A stretch of 43,861 nucleotides of DNA, from NCBI RefSeq assembly GCF_017115085.1, contig NZ_JABXKJ010000034.1:1-43861 (forward strand). Reading direction: 5' to 3'. This document shows positions 7,894 to 16,864 of the stretch, in pieces. A program made the translations under genes and the position numbers. Every line of letters begins with the position of its first letter. The stretch's first letter is position 1. The DNA comes from Nostoc sp. NMS7. GTDB taxonomy: Bacteria > Cyanobacteriota > Cyanobacteriia > Cyanobacteriales > Nostocaceae. The notes beneath the pieces were generated by a model that saw only the letters and a list, made by a program, of their open reading frames with translations, was not told where the DNA came from and did not search any database.

Positions 7894-9141
7894 ATGTCAC
7901 ATTACCCTATCACAAGACCAGAAATAGCTGCTGGAACTCTAATCGATAACCGCTATATTATCCAAAAACTTCTAGGACAGGGAGGATTGGGGCGAACTTA
8001 CTTGGCGTTTGACACTCGTCGGTTTAATGAAGCTTGTGTTCTTAAAGAATTTGCACCCATTGGCACAGGGGAGAGTGGACTAGAACAATATCGCAACTTA
8101 TTTAAAAGAGAGGCAAAAATTCTTCATCAATTGCAACATCCTCAAATTCCCAAGTTTTTGGCTTGCTTTGAAGGAGATGGTCGGTTATTCCTAGTACAAG
8201 AGTATGTTGACGGTAAAACATATTCTCGGCTGCTGGGAGAACTTCAACGTCAAGGAAGAAATTTTTCTCAAAAAGAAGTTATCCAGTGGCTAAAGAATCT
8301 GCTGCCTGTTTTGGAATATGTCCACCAGCACAACATCATCCATCGAGATATTTCTCCTGACAACATCATGTTACCTGATGGCAAGGATCTGCCAGTGCTG
8401 ATTGATTTCGGTGTTGGCAAGCAAATTGTTGACATGAATGAGGGGAGAAATTCCAACCACCAGGTAACGTTTGTTGGCAAAATGTCCCTTGTAGGCAAAG
8501 TCGGATATGCTCCCCGCGAACAGATTAGCTTGGGTTTATGTTCCCCCTCTAGTGACCTTTATGCTTTGGGGGTAACTGTTATTGTACTACTCACAGGTAA
8601 AGATCCATCCTTACTAATGGATCAGAATTCCTTAGAATGGAACTGGCATTATTATACTTCTATTACTGATAGCTTTGCTCAAATACTCGATTGCATGTTG
8701 GCAGATAGACCTAACAAGCGATACCAAACAGCTAGGGAAGTTCTTATAGATTTAGAAGGGATTGAAGAACCAGAAGTGGCAATGTCTCCTGCAATCATGC
8801 TTGATGATTTACCTACTACGGTATTTAACCCTGAATTTCAGGCTATGTCGGCAATATCGCCGTCATACAACCAACCTGGAGAAACAATTTTTAGTTTATC
8901 TAGTTCACCTGCTAGTCCGCAAATTGGGCAAATTGAACAACAACCTTCACTCAAACCAGCATTTATCAAACGTTGTCAGGAACAGTTAGCCTACCACATC
9001 GGACCAATGGCAAATCTGATTATAGAAGAAATATTAGCTCAAAATCCTGACATTTTACCTGACCAATTTGTTGAACTCATCACCAGAGAAATTCCTGACT
9101 TTAAAGCAGCTTTTGAATTCAAAAAAAGCTTATTCTCATAA
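7894..9141 (+). CDS. Serine/threonine protein kinase
   Basis: 415 residues. The eukaryotic-type kinase domain spans about residues 20-285: Gly-rich loop LGQGGLGRTYLA, ATP lysine Lys51 (VLKEFAP), catalytic loop HRDISPDNIML (HRD 150-152, Asn157), DFG 171-173, and the APREQ-like GYAPREQISLG activation-segment end. All catalytic residues are present. HRD is followed by IS rather than LK, the HRDxSPxN variant frequent in cyanobacterial kinases. The C-terminal part (about 290-415) has no transmembrane segment and ends in an acidic helical region I do not recognise. The ATG is chosen for AGGAG nine bases upstream. It lies convergent with a heme/HAMP gene and near a second kinase. Confidence 0.9.
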   Translation: MSHYPITRPEIAAGTLIDNRYIIQKLLGQGGLGRTYLAFDTRRFNEACVLKEFAPIGTGESGLEQYRNLFKREAKILHQLQHPQIPKFLACFEGDGRLFLVQEYVDGKTYSRLLGELQRQGRNFSQKEVIQWLKNLLPVLEYVHQHNIIHRDISPDNIMLPDGKDLPVLIDFGVGKQIVDMNEGRNSNHQVTFVGKMSLVGKVGYAPREQISLGLCSPSSDLYALGVTVIVLLTGKDPSLLMDQNSLEWNWHYYTSITDSFAQILDCMLADRPNKRYQTAREVLIDLEGIEEPEVAMSPAIMLDDLPTTVFNPEFQAMSAISPSYNQPGETIFSLSSSPASPQIGQIEQQPSLKPAFIKRCQEQLAYHIGPMANLIIEEILAQNPDILPDQFVELITREIPDFKAAFEFKKSLFS

Positions 9142-9276
9142 ATATTTACACCAGCACGAATTTACGGATAAATTTTAATCTTATAACTAATTCTGTGGGT
9201 TTAAGTCAAGAGACTTAATAAAAGTGGTAAGGCTTTTTGGCGGCGTCTAAATACCCATTACGAATTAAAAATTATT

Positions 9277-10185
9277 TTAATCCTTTGTACCTCCCTGAGT
9301 GCGTTTGATTCTTTTCATTGCCATTTCTAAACTTAACTGCATCCGTTTAAAAGCTTTAGCTAAATTACCGATTTCATCATTAGACATCTGCTCAAATTCA
9401 ACTTCCATATGTCCGGTACTGACTTCTTCGGCTATGCGAGTCATGCGTTTGAGAGGCATAACAACTTGTCGATTCAAGAACAAGTTGACTAACAGGATAG
9501 TCGCTATAAATATAGTTGATACAATTAGGATAATTAGTAAGGAAGACTGATGAGCTTTATTGATGACATTATTTGCAGGTACTGATATGATTTGGGCGCC
9601 GACAATTTCATTCAGCTTCCACCCAAATCCATTAGCTGCACCATAAAGAGTAATCATACTTTGAGGGGCAACTTCAGGTGTGCTATGACACTTCAGACAG
9701 CTTTCTTCAGAAATTGGTAGCGGACGAGCAATATAAAAGATATCCCCACCAGGAATTGAGCGAAATCCACTCACTTCTTTGAGGTCTGATTTATTTCTAA
9801 ACCTTTCTACAATTTCCGTCTCAAAACCATCAGCCTTATCCCGAAGATTTGTGGGATTGAGAGTTGCTTCTTTATAAAAGAAATCACGGTAGTCTCTTGT
9901 TCTCCGTAAAATTTCAAAGACTTCCCGTGCTGAGTATGCAGGCACACTTTGCGGCAAAAACTCAGTAGCCAATTTATCAGCTAGCTGTGGATTCACTTGA
10001 GTATTGGTGTATTTCCGAACAGAGCTCATTGTTTCCATGAGCATGAGACCAGTTGAGCTAATATCTTGTTTAGCATTTTCTCTGAGCAAAGAAGAAAGAG
10101 CAAATCCACTCAAGCTCAAACCGAATGTCAGAATTACCACTAGTAGAATTGTAAATTTTTGTTTCAAATTCAGATTCTTTAGCAT
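9277..10185 (-). CDS. DUF3365 heme-c / HAMP membrane protein
   Basis: 302 residues. Transmembrane segment at about 11-31, an extracytoplasmic DUF3365 (Tll0287-like) domain at about 35-205, a second transmembrane segment at about 215-237, then a HAMP domain at about 238-290 (MPLKRMTRIAEEVSTGHME; DEIGNLAKAFKRMQ). CLKCH at 163-167 is a c-type heme attachment motif, as known for the Tll0287 family, which binds one covalent heme and is proposed to sense redox state. There is no kinase, cyclase or methyl-accepting domain after HAMP; the protein stops 12 residues later. Output must therefore come from a partner, and the flanking Ser/Thr kinases are candidates by position only. Confidence 0.85.
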   Translation of the reverse strand: MLKNLNLKQKFTILLVVILTFGLSLSGFALSSLLRENAKQDISSTGLMLMETMSSVRKYTNTQVNPQLADKLATEFLPQSVPAYSAREVFEILRRTRDYRDFFYKEATLNPTNLRDKADGFETEIVERFRNKSDLKEVSGFRSIPGGDIFYIARPLPISEESCLKCHSTPEVAPQSMITLYGAANGFGWKLNEIVGAQIISVPANNVINKAHQSSLLIILIVSTIFIATILLVNLFLNRQVVMPLKRMTRIAEEVSTGHMEVEFEQMSNDEIGNLAKAFKRMQLSLEMAMKRIKRTQGGTKD

Positions 10186-10477
10186 AATTTCAGATTACCT
10201 ACAAGTCAAATTATTATGACTAAATATGGCTAAAGTCATTGTTTACTCTAGCATGAGCAATCAATTAAAGATTTTAGTGTAAAGGTGATAGTTTAGCTAA
10301 AACTATCAGGGTATACCCAACTTTATATTAGTAATTATTGAGGTTAATGAAAATGTTCTTTAAGTAACTAAGTTCCAAAAAGCGACAACAGCAAAACAAA
10401 ATGGAATTTCCCAAAATTCCTGTGGGCTGTTCTGATACCGTGCCAAAATAAATACCAGGAATTGTCAAATATTACTA

Positions 10478-12370
10478 ATGGTGTGGAATGCAGGAAAGTC
10501 TTTATTCGGTGGACGCTACATTATTCAAAGCCAACTAGGCGAAGGTGGAATTGGCATTACTTATCTTGCCAGAAATCAAGGGAATCAACTGCGAGTGATT
10601 AAAACCCTCAAAGAAGAAATCTTAAATCACCCCGCTTGGATACTCCACCGAAACAAGTTACGGCAAGACTTCCGTGATGAAGCAGTTCGACTTGCTGTGT
10701 GTCACCATCCTCATATAGTACAAATAGAAACCATCTTCGATGAGGGAAATTTGCCTTGCATGGTGATGGAGTATATCGAAGGCGAAGACTTAGGACAGCG
10801 CTTGAGACGGATGGGGGTGCTATCAGAAGCAGAAGCGCTACTGTACATCCGGCAAATTGGTAACGCTTTGACGCTAATTCACTCTAAAGGACTGCTGCAT
10901 CGGGATCTCAAACCACGTAATATCATGCTCCGCATCGATAAATCAGAAGCAGTGCTGATAGACTTTGGCATCGCTAGAGAATTTATTCCCAATATTATCC
11001 AAAGGCATACAGTGTATCGCACTCCTGGTTTTGCCCCACCTGAGCAGTATGAATCAGAAGCGCCACGAGGAGAATACATTGATATCTACGCCCTAGCTGC
11101 TACTTTGTATAATTTGCTTACCGGTGTTATCCCGACAAGTGCAGACGATCGCCGTCACAATATTAATTTAGAACCACCACAATATTTTAATCCTCAGATC
11201 AGCAACAAGGTCAATCAGGCGATTATGTGCGGCATGGATTTGGAGTCAACCTATCGTCCCCAGTCTGTGCAGGAGTGGTTGGATTTACTGGGATATGATC
11301 GTGGTGAGGATGTAACAGCAATATCATCTACCTTAGTGATAACGCCTAAATTTCCACCATCTCGACCTGTTGGATTAGAGCAACAGAACTGGCAATGTGT
11401 ACAGACCCTCAAAGGTCATTCTAGTATGGTTCAGGCGATCGCCATTAGCTCAGATGGGCAATTTATTGCTAGTGGCAGTAATGACAAGACGATTAAACTT
11501 TGGCAAGTGGGTACTGGCAAACTAGTGCGTCAACTGGGTCGTTGGTCTTCTGGTCATTCCAATATGGTTCATTCCGTCGCCTTTAGCCCAATCTCCCCAA
11601 ACCTTTATTATCAAGAAAAGTCAGGGAAATCGGTAGGAATCGCAGATCGGAACTGGGGGATTTTGGCTAGCGGTAGTTGGGATAACACGATCAAATTGTG
11701 GGATGTAAACACAGGCAAAGAAATTCGTACTCTCATTGGTCATGCTAATTGGGTGAATTCCGTTGCCTTTAGTCCAGATGGCAAGTTTCTGGCTAGTGGC
11801 AGTGCTGACTGCACAATTAAACTGTGGCAGGTACACACAGGCATAGAAATCCAAACTATTACAGGTCATTCTGACTTAGTTTCGTCAGTCGCCTACTCTC
11901 CGAGAATGCCAACAACGAATAGCAAGGATAGACAGCTAGTGGCTAGTGGCAGTAATGACTACACCATCAAACTGTGGCAAGTATACACAGGCAAAAACAT
12001 TTGCACACTTATAGGTCATTCCTTCTTCGTCAACTGTATCGCCTTCAGCCAGGATGGGGAAATTCTCGCTAGTGCCAGTGCTGACAACACGATTAAACTG
12101 TGGCATATAAATACAGGCAGAGAAATTCGTACTCTCATTGGTCATTCTGATTCAGTTTGGTCAGTCGCCTTTAGCCAGGATGGGCAATTTCTCGCTAGTG
12201 GCAGTTGGGACAAGACTATCAAACTGTGGCACGTAGAGAGTGGCAGAGAAATCAGCACACTTACAGGGCATTCCAACTATGTTAGATGCGTCGCCTTCAG
12301 TCCCAATGGCCAAACCCTCGTTAGCGGTGGTGATGACGACACTATCAAGATTTGGCGACGGGGATATTGA
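10478..12370 (+). CDS. Serine/threonine kinase fused to WD40 propeller
   Basis: 630 residues. Kinase domain about 10-270: LGEGGIGITYLA, Lys42 (VIKTLK), HRDLKPRNIML (HRD 141-143, Asn148), DFG 162-164, GFAPPEQYE. A linker leads to seven WD40 repeats from about 308 to the end, each with GH near its start and closing on TIKLW or TIKIW, enough for one complete propeller. Repeats 2 and 4 carry insertions. Kinase-WD40 fusions are typical of multicellular cyanobacteria; the propeller probably recruits partners. No transmembrane segment was seen. The stop TGA lies exactly at the border of an IS200/IS605 element and may be supplied by it. It is divergent from the heme/HAMP gene with about 290 bases between. 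Confidence 0.9.
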   Translation: MVWNAGKSLFGGRYIIQSQLGEGGIGITYLARNQGNQLRVIKTLKEEILNHPAWILHRNKLRQDFRDEAVRLAVCHHPHIVQIETIFDEGNLPCMVMEYIEGEDLGQRLRRMGVLSEAEALLYIRQIGNALTLIHSKGLLHRDLKPRNIMLRIDKSEAVLIDFGIAREFIPNIIQRHTVYRTPGFAPPEQYESEAPRGEYIDIYALAATLYNLLTGVIPTSADDRRHNINLEPPQYFNPQISNKVNQAIMCGMDLESTYRPQSVQEWLDLLGYDRGEDVTAISSTLVITPKFPPSRPVGLEQQNWQCVQTLKGHSSMVQAIAISSDGQFIASGSNDKTIKLWQVGTGKLVRQLGRWSSGHSNMVHSVAFSPISPNLYYQEKSGKSVGIADRNWGILASGSWDNTIKLWDVNTGKEIRTLIGHANWVNSVAFSPDGKFLASGSADCTIKLWQVHTGIEIQTITGHSDLVSSVAYSPRMPTTNSKDRQLVASGSNDYTIKLWQVYTGKNICTLIGHSFFVNCIAFSQDGEILASASADNTIKLWHINTGREIRTLIGHSDSVWSVAFSQDGQFLASGSWDKTIKLWHVESGREISTLTGHSNYVRCVAFSPNGQTLVSGGDDDTIKIWRRGY

Positions 12371-12445
12371 CACTCTCCGACCTGAAGGTGCGGAGATTCT
12401 TAAGACTTTGCAATCTTAATATCCTGCTTGCACAGGTTCCCAGAC
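12371..12445 (-). ncRNA. Predicted omegaRNA 3' scaffold / IS right end
   Basis: In IS605 elements TnpB uses an RNA overlapping its own 3' end and the right end, with the guide read from flanking DNA. The segment after the tnpB stop contains the right-end hairpin expected for the scaffold. If transcribed past the tip, the guide would begin AATATCCCCGTCGCC, the antisense of the kinase-WD40 3' end. Predicted from family knowledge and position; the 5' end inside tnpB cannot be set. Confidence 0.45.
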
Positions 12446-13792
12446 TCAACACGTTTGCACAGAAGTGCGTGCTGATATCTTCTGAGCGTTTAGCTGTTTA
12501 ACAGCAAGTTTCGCGGAGTCCCCACGTACTATTTCCAGACCTCTATCCCTGATTGTCTTGGCTGCACCTATGTCAGCGTGTTCGTGATACCCACACTGGG
12601 TACAAATGAATTTTTCACCATCACGATTAGACTTATCAATATGTCCACATCTTCTGCATTCTTGAGATGAGTGTCTAGGATTAATTTTAATTACGACTTT
12701 TCCTTGCTTCTCAGCCAGATACTCAATCTTTAAAATCAACTCACTCCAACCTGCATCAGAGATAGCGCGATTTAATCCTTTCTTTCTCGATTGTCCATTT
12801 TTGAGAAACCTGCCAGTATTTTCATCAACTTTAACTTTACAACGCCTCATCATTCCTGAAACATTGAGGTCTTCTAATGCAATAGCATCAACCTTTCTAG
12901 AAACTATTTTGTTAGCAACAGCCCACTGGTAAGCTACTCGTTTATCTGTAATCTTTTTATGAAAACGCCCTAATCTGCTAGCTGCTTTTTTACGATTCTT
13001 ACTACCCTTAACTTTTTTACTAACTCGCCTCTGCCTAATATAAGAAGTGCGTTTAGTTTTCTTGTTGGTTGAAAACTTAGGATTATCAATTTGAAAGCTA
13101 TCCGACAAGTGGACAAGTTTGGTTATTCCTAAGTCACAACCAAGAATAGAATTAACTTCATCCAATGGTTTTGACGCATAGTTAGGTATAGCTTTATCTT
13201 CTATCCTAATTGAGACATACCATCCATCCTGACGTTTCCTAATTGTTGCGGCTTTGATGGTAAATCCATCTGGTATCAAGCGGGAATTGAAAAACCGCAT
13301 CCACCCCAACTTAGGAAGATAGATTTTACTGCTTTGAACTTTTACACCCATCTGGTAAGTAAATGATGTAAAGTTACTGCGGTTTTTAAACTTAGGAAAG
13401 CCCCTACCTTCAAAGAAGTTTTTGTAAGCAGTGTCTAGACGTTTGACGTTTTGCTGTAGCACTGTAGAATCAATTTCACCAAACCAAGGTCTAGCTTTCT
13501 TCAACTCTGGCAACATAGTTATTTGGATATCTCCAGCACTACGCCGTGGGTTTTTAAGTTTGCCATTCTTATCAATCTTGCTGTCCTTCCAAGGCTCTCC
13601 GCTTGCACCATTCTTGCTCACAAAACAAGTTAGTGGACAGGCTTCTCCTCTGGTTCTGATGTCGCAGTAGTCCCCTTGGATGAATTGATGATTATATTGG
13701 GCTATTCTGTCAGCCAAACTCCAGTTGTAACTAGAGCGGAGCATATTTATCCAGCTACTCATTTTGGTTGACTGAGTAATGTTAGGTCGCAA
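12446..13792 (-). CDS. tnpB: TnpB RNA-guided endonuclease (IS605 OrfB)
   Basis: 448 residues from a TTG start. The RuvC-like catalytic set is complete: Asp220 (GCDLGITK), Glu307 (AIALEDLN) and Asp407 (HEHADIGAAKTI). The zinc finger has Cys379/382 (CRRC) and Cys397/400 (CTQC). The protein cuts double-stranded DNA next to a transposon-adjacent motif guided by an omegaRNA and promotes element retention. The 5' end is odd: the frame opens without ATG, while ATG at 13823 with GGGGGTG before it starts a nine-codon ORF one base out of frame. A one-base insertion would explain this, and the expected N-terminus would run into YKLRPNITQS. Activity is therefore uncertain although the core is intact. Confidence 0.85.
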   Translation of the reverse strand: MRPNITQSTKMSSWINMLRSSYNWSLADRIAQYNHQFIQGDYCDIRTRGEACPLTCFVSKNGASGEPWKDSKIDKNGKLKNPRRSAGDIQITMLPELKKARPWFGEIDSTVLQQNVKRLDTAYKNFFEGRGFPKFKNRSNFTSFTYQMGVKVQSSKIYLPKLGWMRFFNSRLIPDGFTIKAATIRKRQDGWYVSIRIEDKAIPNYASKPLDEVNSILGCDLGITKLVHLSDSFQIDNPKFSTNKKTKRTSYIRQRRVSKKVKGSKNRKKAASRLGRFHKKITDKRVAYQWAVANKIVSRKVDAIALEDLNVSGMMRRCKVKVDENTGRFLKNGQSRKKGLNRAISDAGWSELILKIEYLAEKQGKVVIKINPRHSSQECRRCGHIDKSNRDGEKFICTQCGYHEHADIGAAKTIRDRGLEIVRGDSAKLAVKQLNAQKISARTSVQTC

Positions 13793-13897
13793 CTTATAGA
13801 TATAATTCGTTAGCAGTTGACATCACCCCCTGTTGTCTATTAACTTACTTGAATATACACTATATATAGACAAAGCACAATCAGCAATTACAAAAGT

Positions 13898-14302
13898 ATG
13901 GGAAGTTTTTCTCCAGATGAATACAGACACGAAGGCAATGCAATATCACTTCTTAACTATCACTTCGTTTTTATACCCAAACGTAGAAAGAAGGTATTGG
14001 TAAATGAAATAGCACAGAGATTGCAGGAAATTATCTGTGAAGTTTGCAATGAAAATAGATGGAAAATTGTTGCAATAGAAATTATGCCTGACCATGTTCA
14101 CTTATTTTTAAACGTGAAACCAACAGACAACCCGTCCCAAATCATGAACAGAATTAAAGGACGGGCTTCTCATCACTTAAGAAAAGAGTTTCCAGAATTA
14201 CTTAAACTTCCAACTCTGTGGACACCTAGCTATTTTGTTTCCACTGCTGGTAATATTTCTACAAAAAATGTAATAGAGTATATTGCACACCAAAAAGATT
14301 AA
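13898..14302 (+). CDS. tnpA: IS200-type Y1 transposase TnpA
   Basis: 134 residues, normal size for the family. The HUH motif is His66-Val-His68 in MPDHVHLFL, and the single catalytic Tyr is Tyr128 in NVIEYIAHQK. SYFVSTAGN before it is also characteristic. The enzyme is a dimeric single-strand transposase that excises and inserts at hairpin-marked ends. The gene is divergent from tnpB, and its 3' end is followed directly by the left-end hairpins. No frame break is visible, so the element may be able to move or to mobilise relatives. Confidence 0.92.
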   Translation: MGSFSPDEYRHEGNAISLLNYHFVFIPKRRKKVLVNEIAQRLQEIICEVCNENRWKIVAIEIMPDHVHLFLNVKPTDNPSQIMNRIKGRASHHLRKEFPELLKLPTLWTPSYFVSTAGNISTKNVIEYIAHQKD

Positions 14303-14404
14303 ATCGGAACACCGTAAACGGTGCTGCTAGCTTTCATCCCCTGCCTGAAGTACGAAATACGCAACTACGTTGCTGTTTCTCAGGGGTTTTCAGCATCTCC
14401 CTTA

Positions 14405-14702
14405 TAAATAATTCCTAATTCGTAACTTCGTTTTTTTTACCCAAAAAGTGTAATAAACTTCTCAATTAAGCTGTCGCGCATTTAATTTCCACAACTAGGG
14501 CGGGCAAGATGCCCACCCCACAAGAGATTCATTTTTTTGAGGATGCAAATTAAAAGATTTTTAGCTTAGTAATAATATTAAGTTTTGTAATAATATTTTT
14601 GCTGAGTGTGGTTCGATACTTTTAAATCTACAGATAGAACTGCGATCGCTCTAAATTTGTGACAATAATGACGGCAACCGTGATTTTGGAACAATAATTT
14701 TT
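14405..14702 (+). other. Intergenic region after the IS
   Basis: No gene seen. It contains the GC hairpin GGGCGGGCAAGATGCCCACC near 14499-14521, a dispersed Nostoc-type repeat, and a HIP1 octamer near 14643. Confidence 0.4.
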
Positions 14703-15596
14703 ATGGGCTTTGGTATTGGTGATTTATTCTGGATTTTCCTCCTTCTGACTTCTTTGCAACCCCTTTGGCAAAAACGTCAAATAGAATATCGGCGCTTGCG
14801 TGCTTTAGAAGAATTCCAGCAGGAACGCAAAAGTCGGGTGATTTTGCTGATTCACCGCCAAGAGTCCCTTAGCTTCCTGGGAATTCCCATATCTCGCTAC
14901 ATTACTATCGAAGACTCAGAACAAATATTGCGAGCAATTCGCCTCACACCCCCAGATGTGCCGATTGATTTAATTTTGCACACTCCTGGTGGTTTGGTTT
15001 TGGCTACCGAACAAATCGCCAGAGCGTTAATTCGCCACCAAGCAAAAGTTACAGTTTTTGTACCCCACTATGCGATGAGTGGCGGTACAATGCTGGCGAT
15101 CGCCTCTGATGAAATTATTATGGATGCTAACGCTGTCTTGGGACCAGTTGATCCCCAACTGGGTAATTATCCCGCAGCCAGTATCCTGAAAGTAGTTGAA
15201 GATAAACCCATCAGTGAGATTGATGACCAAACTCTAATTATGGCAGACCTCTCACGCAAAGCAATTCAGCAAGTACAGAGGTTTGTACGAACTCTGCTAA
15301 AAGACAGTATACCTAAACAAAAAGTTCTGCCAGAAAATATCGAATCGATTATCGAAGCCTTAACAACCGGGCGCGTCACCCACGACTATCCCATCACTAT
15401 TGAAGAAGCAACAGAAATGGGGCTGCCCGTAACCGTCGGACTGCCCCATTCTATTTATGATCTCATGGATCTGTACCCACAGCCACAAGGAGGGCGCCCC
15501 AGCGTGCAGTACATTCCCATGCCTTACAATGACCTCCGTCCAATTCTACCTACACCCAAGGGCAGACCCTTGGAAGAACCAAATCAGATGACTTGA
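14703..15596 (+). CDS. Membrane SDH/ClpP-fold serine protease
   Basis: 297 residues. A hydrophobic N-terminal segment (about 4-20, IGDLFWIFLLLTSLQPLW) anchors a cytoplasmic or lumenal domain with the ClpP/crotonase fold. The SDH-family hallmarks are HTPGGLVLATEQIARAL at 93-109 and the nucleophile Ser126 in PHYAMSGGTMLAIASDEI, then ANAVLGPVDPQLG. The family (SDH proteinase, SppA-related) is predicted to cleave membrane or denatured proteins; substrates are unknown. The ATG at 14703 has no strong ribosome site. The gene converges on a peptidoglycan-binding protein gene with only 31 bases between, without an obvious shared terminator. Confidence 0.87.
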   Translation: MGFGIGDLFWIFLLLTSLQPLWQKRQIEYRRLRALEEFQQERKSRVILLIHRQESLSFLGIPISRYITIEDSEQILRAIRLTPPDVPIDLILHTPGGLVLATEQIARALIRHQAKVTVFVPHYAMSGGTMLAIASDEIIMDANAVLGPVDPQLGNYPAASILKVVEDKPISEIDDQTLIMADLSRKAIQQVQRFVRTLLKDSIPKQKVLPENIESIIEALTTGRVTHDYPITIEEATEMGLPVTVGLPHSIYDLMDLYPQPQGGRPSVQYIPMPYNDLRPILPTPKGRPLEEPNQMT

Positions 15597-15627
15597 GGAG
15601 CTTTGGTATAGGAGTTTTTTGTGTGGA

Positions 15628-16341
15628 CTAGGGTGTAGATGTTGGTGTAGACGTCGGTGTAGACGTCGGTGTAGACATCGGTGTAGACATCGGTGTAGAC
15701 ATCGGTGTAGACATCGGTGTAGACGTCGGTGTAGACGTCGGTGTAGATGTCGGTGTAGCTGTCGGTTTACGCGTAGGTGTAGCTGTCGGTTTACGCGTAG
15801 GTGTAGCTGTCGGTTTACCCGTAGGTGTAGCTGTTGGTTTACCCGTAGGTGTAGCTGACGGCTGACTGAAGACTGTCTTTGCTTCCTCATTCAGCTTTTG
15901 GCGGAGTGCTAAATTAGCAATTCCAGTTTCTTGCAACTGATATTTCTTCTGATACTCCTTCACCACTGCTTCCGTCTGTGAACCATAAAAATGATCGCGT
16001 GGGAGGGGAGGATTTGGTTTCACTACTGCATTCAAATTTCTGTGCAGAATTTGAACGATGTTAGCAGCAAAATCTTGGGTTTTTGGCCCTGCTATCCCAT
16101 CAACTGGTTTTAGCTTATAACCCGTCTGAAATTCACGAATTGCCTTTTTAGTTTCCTCATCAGTCAAAGCATTCTTTGTTACCTTGACTTTATAGCCTAA
16201 CCCCCGCAATACAGTACGGAATTGCTGGGGCGTATAGCTACGTTGAGAGGCTGCGAAACCTGTGTCTGCAATTACTACACTAGCAGTTACCAGGCAAGTA
16301 ACAGCAAAGGTCGCGCTTGATTTTCCAAACCCACACCACAT
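15628..16341 (-). CDS. Secreted peptidoglycan-binding protein, Thr-Pro tail
   Basis: 237 residues, ATG with AAAGGAG upstream. N-terminal signal peptide to about residue 31 (ending GFAA). Two PG_binding_1-like modules follow: [17 protein letters not shown] to [16 protein letters not shown] (about 36-95) and the second around [19 protein letters not shown] (about 115-150). From about 165 the chain is pure low complexity, first ATPTGKPT / ATPTRKPT units, then STPT and STPM tetrapeptides to the last residue. Such tails are extended, possibly glycosylated or wall-spanning. It is encoded by a DNA microsatellite and so length is likely variable between strains. No catalytic domain; probably a cell-wall anchored structural or sensing protein. 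Confidence 0.82.
   Translation of the reverse strand: MWCGFGKSSATFAVTCLVTASVVIADTGFAASQRSYTPQQFRTVLRGLGYKVKVTKNALTDEETKKAIREFQTGYKLKPVDGIAGPKTQDFAANIVQILHRNLNAVVKPNPPLPRDHFYGSQTEAVVKEYQKKYQLQETGIANLALRQKLNEEAKTVFSQPSATPTGKPTATPTGKPTATPTRKPTATPTRKPTATPTSTPTSTPTSTPMSTPMSTPMSTPMSTPTSTPTSTPTSTP
15633..15860 (-). repeat. 12-bp and 24-bp tandem repeats in coding tail
   Basis: Ten 12-base units of the type GTGTAGACRTCG (15633-15752) followed by four 24-base units GTGTAGCTGTCG + GTTTACSCGTAG (15753-15848) and a partial one. On the minus strand these encode the STPT/STPM and ATPTxKPT tail. Lengths are multiples of three, so gain or loss keeps frame. Confidence 0.92.
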
Positions 16342-16864
16342 ACTTAAAACTCCTTTGGATTAAATCAGCAGGATTATAAAGGTTAACAGCTGCATTTTAA
16401 GTTTTTTTAATAACTTTTTTCGCGATTATTTAAAGATTTTTGAATAATTTGTGATTTATTTTTGTTGAATTTAACTTAAAACACAAATCTTACTTTATAT
16501 CATCCGTCTAAAGAAGTATCTTTGGGTGGCAGAGATAGTTATGATTTGAATCGAATACACCCTTGAACACTAAAATACAGGATGACTGCACAGATGTGCG
16601 CCTGTGTCAACTTAGAGCCAGGGTGAATTTTATGAGGCTGTTGGTCAATTCACTCTCTTGTTAAACATCCTATGCCTAAAACATTGGTTTTGCGTTGGTT
16701 TCCCGCCCGGCAATAAATTGGGGGCTAATAGCTCAAGTGCCTTGAAACGCATGAAATTAAAGATATTAAGATGATTGAATGGGTTAGACCCCCCGATCAA
16801 TTCGCCAACACGCGCTTTTAAGGTTAAGTTGACACGTAATCTATGACAGATATGCGCCCCTACT

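Larger units (their letters stand above)
12366..14404 (-). mobile_element. IS200/IS605-family insertion sequence
   Basis: About 2.04 kb, with tnpA and tnpB divergent as in IS605. The right end, beyond the tnpB 3' end, has the typical subterminal hairpin: CTCCGCACCT pairing with AGGTCGGAG (one bulge) at about 12376-12397. The left end, beyond the tnpA 3' end, has CACCGT/ACGGTG (14310-14323), TCCCCTG/CAGGGGT and GCAAC/GTTGC imperfect hairpins and finishes near the CTTATAAATA sequence. No terminal inverted repeat or target duplication is expected for this single-strand transposon class. Exact tips are estimates within a few bases. Confidence 0.85.

Noticed and set aside
15633..15860. Regular repeats resembling a CRISPR array
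   Set aside because: Units are contiguous 12- and 24-mers without unique spacers and are in frame with a coding sequence.
15546..15890. Long open frames on both strands with [13 protein letters not shown] repeats
   Set aside because: They are shadows of the 12/24-bp repeat that codes for the Thr-Pro tail on the minus strand; no signal, ribosome site or plausible protein.
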